Positions 58,811 through 64,000 of a stretch of DNA of 64,000 nucleotides are shown here, piece after piece (position 1 is the stretch's first letter; each line of letters opens with the position of its first letter). The DNA is taken from positions 1-64,000 of the forward strand of contig NZ_JABMKX010000010.1 in NCBI RefSeq assembly GCF_013204885.1, given 5' to 3'. Made by a program: the position numbers and the translations under genes. Below the pieces are notes generated by a model. It was not told the origin of the DNA. It searched no databases and saw only the letters and a list, made by a program, of their open reading frames with translations. The DNA comes from Paenibacillus tritici (GTDB lineage: Bacteria > Bacillota > Bacilli > Paenibacillales > Paenibacillaceae).

Positions 58811-59509
58811 TTACTTGCGCGAGTTAGATTGGCGGCGCAGGAGAATCAGTGCGGCGGTTCCAAGGACTATGATTCCGGCACCCGCTCCGGCGTATGGCAG
58901 CCAAGATGCAGATGTGGTTTCAGGCTCAGTTGTTGGGTTATTTTCAGAAGCTGGATGGTTAGTTGAGGTTGGATGGTTACCAGAGACCGCCCCTTGATCG
59001 TCAGGGATCCCAGGCGGCTCCGTGGGCGAGCCCCCCGACATCCCTGCACCAAGCGCGTTCAGATCCTCCTGCGCTCCAGAGAACAGCGCCGTCCGGCTGC
59101 AAAGGCTGACTGTAAGCTTAGTGGTTCCCCCATTGCCCTCTGCTTCCTCTCCACTTGCATATACCATGTAGCGTTCACCCTCGGTGAACTCGAATCCGCA
59201 GCTAGCATCCGACAATGCCGTCGTTACAGTCACCTGCTCCCCCACTTCTCCCTTCCAGCGGGAGCCCACTTGAAAGGTTACGGACACCGGGTCCATGCTG
59301 GACTGCATAGGCTTAACTTCCTCTTCAATCCTGACCACCGTTCCTTCAAAAATAGCCGCACTCTTCTCCATCGCCTCCAGCGGCGGAGCTGGCATGACAC
59401 AGGAACAGGCATAAGTTACCTGCGGGCGTACAGTCAACAGAGTTATGAAGACCATCAAGGCACAGAGAAGCATGAGCATAACGCCCCGGATTTTCCTTAT
59501 CGCAAACAT
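58811..59509 (-). CDS. Surface protein with TIMP/NTR-like domain and C-terminal membrane anchor
   Basis: A 232-residue exported protein. Signal peptide to about residue 34 (VTYA/CSC). The mature protein starts CSCVMPAPPLEAMEKSAAIFEGTVV, the pattern of bacterial tissue-inhibitor-of-metalloproteinase-like (NTR/OB-fold) proteins, with the early Cys-x-Cys and later cysteines in DASCGFEFTEGERYMVYA and LTVSLCSRT. Then a Ser/Thr/Pro/Asn linker, a final membrane helix (YAGAGAGIIVLGTAALILL) and a basic tail RRQSNSRK. The ATG at 59509 follows AAGGAG; the longer frame is rejected. Possibly a protease-inhibitor-like or adhesive protein; role unproven. Confidence 0.8.
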   Translation of the reverse strand: MFAIRKIRGVMLMLLCALMVFITLLTVRPQVTYACSCVMPAPPLEAMEKSAAIFEGTVVRIEEEVKPMQSSMDPVSVTFQVGSRWKGEVGEQVTVTTALSDASCGFEFTEGERYMVYASGEEAEGNGGTTKLTVSLCSRTALFSGAQEDLNALGAGMSGGSPTEPPGIPDDQGAVSGNHPTSTNHPASENNPTTEPETTSASWLPYAGAGAGIIVLGTAALILLRRQSNSRK

Positions 59510-59706
59510 CGCAATCACTCTCCTTATTAACAAGACGGAAAAACAGGAGAAAGGTTACCGCTCCAGCCAAAATAAAACAAAATTGGCAAACAGCAGCAGA
59601 GAGAACAATCGGAACAGCTATTACCTGCCTAGACTCCCGGTTGCTGTTGTCCGGGGGATTAAACGCAGGCCCTTCTGCATTTCCTCCCTGCATCTATCTT
59701 CTGCTC

Positions 59707-61137
59707 TCAGCTTCCCTCTTCAGCCTCAATCTCCCGCGCAATCGCGGTGAGCCGCCGCACCCCCTCGCGGAGCAGCGCTTCGCTGGCGAAGGAGTAGCTA
59801 AGGCGCAGCCAGGACTTCATCTCCCCCAGCGGATCACAGATTTCACCCGGAACGAAGGAGATCGAATGTTCCAGGCAGCGGGCTAACAGCTTATCTACCG
59901 GGACCGCCTCCGGCAGCTTCACCCATAGGCTCAGGCCGCCCTGCGGGGTGAGCCATTCCCAGCCGGTGGCTGCAAGCTCCTCCTCCATAATCTCCTTGTG
60001 CACCTGGAGCGCAATCCGCAGCTTCCCGAGATGCTGCTGTAAGCGCGGCGAGGTGTAGTAATGCAGGAATATCTTCTGGTTCAGCAGCGGCGTCCCGTTA
60101 TCCGCCAAGGACTTGGCGGCGATTAGCCGCTCCATGAACGGATAACGGCAGGCCACCGCACAGATCCGCAGGCCGGGGGCCACATATTTGCTGAAGCTGC
60201 TGATATACATAACCCATCCCTCCGTATCATAAGCGAAGAACGGCGGGGGCGGCTCCTCTAAGAAGTACATGTCGCGGAACGGATCATCCTCTACGATCAG
60301 GCAGCGGTAACGCTCCGCCAGCTCCACCAGCAGCTTGCGCTGCTTCGCAGGAACCGTATACCCCGTCGGATTATGATGGGTCGGGTTGATATAGAACATC
60401 CGGGGCTTGTGCCTACGCATCAGCTCTTCCACCGCCGCCAGATCGTACCCCTGGGGCGAGATCTCTACCGCTACGAGCCGCGCCCCTGCCCGCCGAAAAA
60501 TATCCAGCGCCACACTATACGTAGGCCGCTCCACCAATACGGCATCCATCGGGCCGAGCATGATCCCGGCAATCAGATTAATGGCCTGCTGTGCGCCGGA
60601 AGTAATCAGCAGCTCACGGGCCGACAGCTGCAGCCTGTACCGTTCGTGGAAATGGCTGCTCAGTGTAGTGCGCAGCTCCTCATCCCCCTGCACGGAGGAA
60701 TAGGTGCCCATCACCTTCGGGTAGAGGTCGAATACTTTTTTGACATAGTCGGACAGAAAAAGGTTCGGCAGCAGGCCCGGATCAATCAATGCCTGTGAGA
60801 ACTGGTAAGTGACCGGCAGCCGCTGGATGTCGGACATCGGACTGCGGACCCTATACCCTGCCACGCCTGCTCCCTCCTCGATATTCCTGTCCAGCTTGCT
60901 GCCGGGGGTAACATAATAACCGGATTTATCCTTGACATACAGCTTGCCATTCTCGCTCAGCGCCCGGTAAGCCTTGAAGACTGTCAGCCGGTGGACACCC
61001 AGTTCATCCGCCAGTTGCCGGATCGACGGCAGCTTGTCATCGGCCTTCCATTCCCCGCGCTCAATCCGCTTCAGCATGAATTCATAGACTTGGCGAAATA
61101 AGGGATGACTTGGCTCGGCTCCCGCCGTTTTTCTCAT
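59707..61137 (-). CDS. MocR-type regulator: GntR DNA-binding domain fused to an aminotransferase
   Basis: A 476-residue MocR/PdxR-like regulator. Residues about 10-75 are a GntR winged helix (YEFMLKRIERGEWKADDKLPS then IRQLADELGVHRLTVFKAYRAL). Residues about 110-470 form a fold-type I aminotransferase domain with YINPTHHNPTGYTVPAKQR, IVEDDPFRDMYF and the PLP lysine in SSFSKYVAPGLR. It binds PLP and an amino-compound ligand instead of acting metabolically. Divergent from an EamA exporter, which is the usual MocR target arrangement. Confidence 0.92.
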   Translation of the reverse strand: MRKTAGAEPSHPLFRQVYEFMLKRIERGEWKADDKLPSIRQLADELGVHRLTVFKAYRALSENGKLYVKDKSGYYVTPGSKLDRNIEEGAGVAGYRVRSPMSDIQRLPVTYQFSQALIDPGLLPNLFLSDYVKKVFDLYPKVMGTYSSVQGDEELRTTLSSHFHERYRLQLSARELLITSGAQQAINLIAGIMLGPMDAVLVERPTYSVALDIFRRAGARLVAVEISPQGYDLAAVEELMRRHKPRMFYINPTHHNPTGYTVPAKQRKLLVELAERYRCLIVEDDPFRDMYFLEEPPPPFFAYDTEGWVMYISSFSKYVAPGLRICAVACRYPFMERLIAAKSLADNGTPLLNQKIFLHYYTSPRLQQHLGKLRIALQVHKEIMEEELAATGWEWLTPQGGLSLWVKLPEAVPVDKLLARCLEHSISFVPGEICDPLGEMKSWLRLSYSFASEALLREGVRRLTAIAREIEAEEGS

Positions 61138-61360
61138 AATTACACCGCCTCTCCTTCATTTAACCGCAATCGCTTCACAGCTCACTGGTTACTCCTGCTA
61201 GCTCCTGCACACTCTACCGCTAACTTCTCTCCGCCTTATTGTACAGCATTCCGCCCGGTAACTGTTCTGTGTTCTGCAATCTGTTCTGTGCCTATGAGGA
61301 TATGATGAACAGAATACTTTAAGAGGCTGCCTCATTACCACCGCAAAGGGGAACTGAATC

Positions 61361-62311
61361 ATGATTATGTTAGCTTATTCACTGGTCTGTCTGATCTTCG
61401 GCACTACCTTCCTGGCCATCAAAATCGGCGTAGACGCCGGAGCGCCGCCCTTCTTCTCTGCCGGACTGCGTTTTTTCACGGCGGGTGCGGTGCTGTTCCT
61501 GTTCATGGTCCTGCGGGGCAAAGCCCGCTTCTCCCTGCTGCTGCGCAAGGAAATGCTGCTCACAGGAGCTGCGCTGACCTTCGGCACCTTCGCCGCTCTC
61601 TACTGGGCGGAACAATATGTATCCTCCGGGCTTGCCGCCGTATTGTCTGCCACCGGGCCGATGATGATTCTGCTCATGCAGATGGCCTTTATGCGGCAAA
61701 AAGCGCCCGCCTATTCTCTATTCGGCTGTATCATCGGCTTCACCGGCGTCCTGCTGCTGGTGCTGCCCAGCCTTGCGGCTGATGTCACTCCGCTCTGGCT
61801 GATCGGCTGTGTGGTTGTGCTGATCGGAGAACTCTGCTATGCGGCAGGGGCCATTTACTCCAAAAAAGTAATCACCACCTTCTCTGGAGTATCCCCTGTG
61901 GCCCTAAACGCAGCCCAGATGATGTACGGCGGGGTGCTGCTGTTTATCCTGTCCCTGTTCACCGAGCCGCTGCACCCTTCCTACCTGTTGTCGTTCCAAA
62001 CCGCCGGCTCTCTGCTCTACCTGACCATTATCGGCTCCATGGTTGGACATACCCTGTTCTACTGGCTCGTCTCGAAGACGAATCCCGTCTTTCCGTCCAC
62101 CTGGCTGTACATCTCTCCGCCGATTGCCGTCGGTGTAGGCTTCCTGTTCTATAACGAGGCGGTCACCTGGGTAACGTTGCTTGGTGTAATTACCATTATC
62201 GCCGGAACCATCCTGGTGAATGCGGGCGCCCTGAGGCAATTAATATTCAAGCCGAAACCGGTAATCCCCGTGCTGCCAAAAGCGGGCATTGAAGCACTTC
62301 CGCAGGAGTAA
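61361..62311 (+). CDS. EamA/DMT-family transporter
   Basis: A 316-residue protein with about ten helices and two EamA repeats (YSLVCLIFGTTFLAIKIGVDAG; FRAG-type RFFTAGAVLFLF; SAPVFPSTWLYISPPIAVGVGFL is represented as STWLYISPPIAV). DMT exporters move amino acids or other small metabolites. Divergent from the MocR regulator, 223 bases apart, and likely its target. AAAGGGGA upstream of ATG. Confidence 0.9.
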   Translation: MIMLAYSLVCLIFGTTFLAIKIGVDAGAPPFFSAGLRFFTAGAVLFLFMVLRGKARFSLLLRKEMLLTGAALTFGTFAALYWAEQYVSSGLAAVLSATGPMMILLMQMAFMRQKAPAYSLFGCIIGFTGVLLLVLPSLAADVTPLWLIGCVVVLIGELCYAAGAIYSKKVITTFSGVSPVALNAAQMMYGGVLLFILSLFTEPLHPSYLLSFQTAGSLLYLTIIGSMVGHTLFYWLVSKTNPVFPSTWLYISPPIAVGVGFLFYNEAVTWVTLLGVITIIAGTILVNAGALRQLIFKPKPVIPVLPKAGIEALPQE

Positions 62312-62329
62312 GGGTAGCACTTAAGTTTT

Positions 62330-62545
62330 TAACTTGAAGCTTCATCGTCACTGCGGTGAACATTTGGACTTTCGGCCGCTGTTGTCCCCAGATTTCTTGA
62401 TTCATACCGCTCTTCGCGGTGGAAATCCGGTGACTGCTGATGCTTCCGAAGCGAGCTTTCCTGCGGAAAGCTTTCAGGCGGTCGCTGTCGCTCCTACAGT
62501 TCCAAATTTCCCCTCCGCTTCTTTTACTTTTTGTTTATTTCTTTA
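62330..62545. other. Structured non-coding region after the EamA gene
   Basis: The gap holds several short perfect hairpins: GAAGCTTC (62337-62344), ACCGC-N5-GCGGT (62406-62420), GCTTTC-N4-GAAAGC near 62454-62470, and a pyrimidine-rich tail ending in TTTTACTTTTTG. No ribosome site or conserved frame was found. It has the look of a dispersed, structured Paenibacillus intergenic element or an RNA, but it occurs only once in this window. Confidence 0.4.
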
Positions 62546-62592
62546 GTGCTTCTTATAGACAGTACTCCTTATAGGTGTCCTGCAGAAACACA

Positions 62593-62630
62593 AACAGCCT
62601 GTACCCTGACTTTAAGGGTTACAGGCTGTT
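62593..62630. terminator. Terminator before the YoaF-like lipoprotein gap
   Basis: AACAGCCTGTACCCT (62593-62607) pairs with AGGGTTACAGGCTGTT (62615-62630) with one bulged base. It lies 38 bases past the minus-strand lipoprotein stop and 280 past the EamA stop. The left flank is A-rich, right flank CTGTTGTCTTTTC. Confidence 0.75.
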
Positions 62631-62667
62631 CTGTTGTCTTTTCATAGGGCTTGGGGTGCCCTGGAGT

Positions 62668-63267
62668 TTAATGCTTCTCTTCCGAACTGAAATACAAATT
62701 CAGCGGCAATTCCTCATCACTCTGGTTGCTGTTCGATATCTTGTAGGTGATATACAGCTTCTTCTCACCCTCGCCATAAGTCCATGATTCTTCGATGGAT
62801 CCAGTCAGCGGCTTAAGCGGAAGCGTCATCCGGTCAATCTTCTGGATGGATTGCTGAGCTTTGGCCGCCTCTTCCTTATCCGCAGGCCTGTAATGTTCCA
62901 AGAATACGCGCACAAGCTCTCTCGCATTCTCATATCCGGACTCTGATCTGGGAAATACTGTCCCGATCCGGTAGCCAATGATCTTATCCGTTGGTACATC
63001 TGCCGTAATCTGCTGGATGAATTCCATATCATTCACGGTCAGGATTTCATCCTGCATCACTGTCCCCAGAGTTGTATCGTATTCCCCTACGGCATCCGTA
63101 ATTTCCAGAGCAGCAAGCCCTTCTTCGAGTGGCTGCTTGAACACAGCCTGGTGCTTGTCCACCTGTGTGAACAGTTCTGCATACTTTGGGGTGTCCTTGC
63201 TGCATCCGGCAACTAACAATGATAGTAGGACCACGCTATACAATAGAATGAAGCATGATTTCCTCAA
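62668..63267 (-). CDS. Hypothetical lipoprotein
   Basis: A 199-residue lipoprotein with TTG start at 63267, set by AAGGAGG nine bases upstream. Lipobox LLVAGCS (Cys about 22). The mature part is charged: EEGLAALEITDAVGEYD, then VPTDKIIGYRIGTVFPRSESGYENARELV and a strand-rich C-terminus (YGEGEKKLYITYKIS). No family recognised. It stands alone with its own terminator. Confidence 0.75.
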   Translation of the reverse strand: MRKSCFILLYSVVLLSLLVAGCSKDTPKYAELFTQVDKHQAVFKQPLEEGLAALEITDAVGEYDTTLGTVMQDEILTVNDMEFIQQITADVPTDKIIGYRIGTVFPRSESGYENARELVRVFLEHYRPADKEEAAKAQQSIQKIDRMTLPLKPLTGSIEESWTYGEGEKKLYITYKISNSNQSDEELPLNLYFSSEEKH

Positions 63268-63544
63268 ATGAATACACCTCCTTGCCTGAACATCTCTCCA
63301 AACCTTACCATATTTCCCAACGTCGGACACAACTCGCCTATCTTTTGTTTGCCCAAGGCTCAATAATTTTATATATGACGTACTATATGTTGCATTTATG
63401 ATCATTATTGCGTATTATATAACCAAGTTAGGGAATAAGCTTCCATTAGGACGTCTGATTGAAAGGGGGAATCGGCAGAACGGTACTCCTTTTCTATAGA
63501 GAAGTACCTGCATCTATTCGTATACCGGAAAGCGGAGGAACATT
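63268..63544. other. Divergent gap between the lipoprotein and ccpN-like genes
   Basis: An AT-rich tract (63364-63420) presumably holds the promoters. No repeat element or hairpin with a T-run was found. Confidence 0.45.
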
Positions 63545-64000
63545 GTGATCGAACTGACAACCCGACAATTGCAAATTATTGAGATTGTGAAAAAAAGAGC
63601 GCCGATTACCGGTGACCAAATCGCCGAAAGCCTGGGCCTCAGCCGGCCGACCATCCGGGGAGACTTGTCCATCCTGGTCATGCTTGAATATGTGGACGCG
63701 AAGCCCAAGGTCGGCTACTTCCCCGGCACCAAGGCGGCAGCGCGCCATAACAGCCGGGGCCTGCTTCAGGATACCAAGGTTAGCGATATCCAGAGCATCC
63801 CGGTCATTATCCGCGAGAATACGACGATTCAGGATGCTGTAGTTACACTGTTCCTGCAGGATGTCGGTACGCTGATCATCTGCGATAGCAACGGTAAGCT
63901 AACCGGGGTCGCCTCGCGCAAGGACTTCCTGAAGGTCACGCTCGGTAATCCCGGAGCGGTAACCATGCCTGTGAGCATGGTCATGACGCGTCAGCCCAAG
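63545..64000 (+). CDS. ccpN: CcpN-like transcriptional regulator with CBS domains (partial, runs off the right end)
   Basis: An open frame of 152 codons begins at GTG 63545 behind GGAGGAACA and has no stop before the window ends. Residues 1-70 form a winged helix (LTTRQLQIIEIVKKRAPITG, EQIAESLGL-like QIAESLGLSRPTIRGDLSIL, YVDAKPKVGYFPG). From about residue 80 a CBS domain pair starts (SIPVIIRENTTIQDAVVTLFLQDVGTLIICDSNGKLTGVASRKD in pieces). In B. subtilis CcpN represses gluconeogenic genes (gapB, pckA) in an ATP-responsive way. The symbol rests on this layout. Confidence 0.85.
   Translation, partial: MIELTTRQLQIIEIVKKRAPITGDQIAESLGLSRPTIRGDLSILVMLEYVDAKPKVGYFPGTKAAARHNSRGLLQDTKVSDIQSIPVIIRENTTIQDAVVTLFLQDVGTLIICDSNGKLTGVASRKDFLKVTLGNPGAVTMPVSMVMTRQPK

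Overview
The window comes from an endospore-forming Firmicute, most likely Paenibacillus or a close relative (inference). The signs are a Spo0E-type phosphatase, a GerA-type germinant receptor operon, the ydcC-alr-ndoAI-ndoA block known from Bacillus, LplABC-type sugar importers, S-layer (SLH) and copper-amine-oxidase-like stalk domains, strong AGGAGG ribosome sites, occasional TTG/GTG starts and moderate GC. No rRNA, tRNA, CRISPR array or prophage was seen. The only transposon trace is an IS1182-type remnant at the left edge.

Layout. 0-1.2 kb: IS1182 remnant. 1.25-5.8 kb: sugar ABC importer with an AraC regulator. 6.1-9 kb: SLH protein, lipoprotein, acetyltransferase. 9.1-10.5 kb: large tandem arrays. 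10.5-12.7 kb: Tex. 13.2-15.1 kb: TetR plus MFS pump. 15.5-18.8 kb: MazF-type toxin, antitoxin, alanine racemase, sporulation lipoprotein. 19-21.1 kb: a second MFS/TetR pair (divergent) and Spo0E. 21.3-32.9 kb: envelope proteins, TatD, a third MFS with its winged-helix regulator, an L,D-transpeptidase, and an NAD-kinase-like plus SPFH pair. 33.2-36.1 kb: a Fur-type siderophore-binding lipoprotein beside an AraC regulator carrying the same binding fold. 36.1-42.9 kb: CutC, GNAT, NUDIX, GDPD, GGDEF, histidine phosphatase, phosphodiester glycosidase. 43-48.4 kb: five-gene germinant receptor operon. 48.6-50.9 kb: feoA and a two-piece feoB. 52-57.5 kb: a compact five-gene cluster matching the STM4015-STM4011 families (LRR protein, ATP-grasp-like protein, alkaline-phosphatase-superfamily hydrolase, two radical SAM enzymes), whose function I do not know. 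58-64 kb: APS kinase, a TIMP-like surface protein, MocR regulator with a divergent EamA exporter, a lipoprotein and the start of a CcpN-like regulator.

The most unusual content is intergenic. Five elements (12.86, 26.27, 26.71, 51.45 and 57.57 kb), belonging to three unrelated sequence families, share one geometry: four 21-bp, mostly imperfectly palindromic units whose starts are 51, 62 and 51 bp apart (one interval differs by 1 bp in two elements). Two further families form long tandem arrays whose period is also exactly 51 bp, at 9.1-10.0, 37.65-38.47 and 58.6 kb. These intervals are close to 5 and 6 helical turns, so all units would face one side of the DNA. Separate 12-, 13-, 15- and 16-bp arrays lie in the same gaps. 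The repeats, and the STM-type cluster they flank, are the best candidates for undescribed biology here.

Starts were chosen by Shine-Dalgarno spacing and often differ from the longest open frame. All functions are assigned by recognising motifs by eye; no database search was run.
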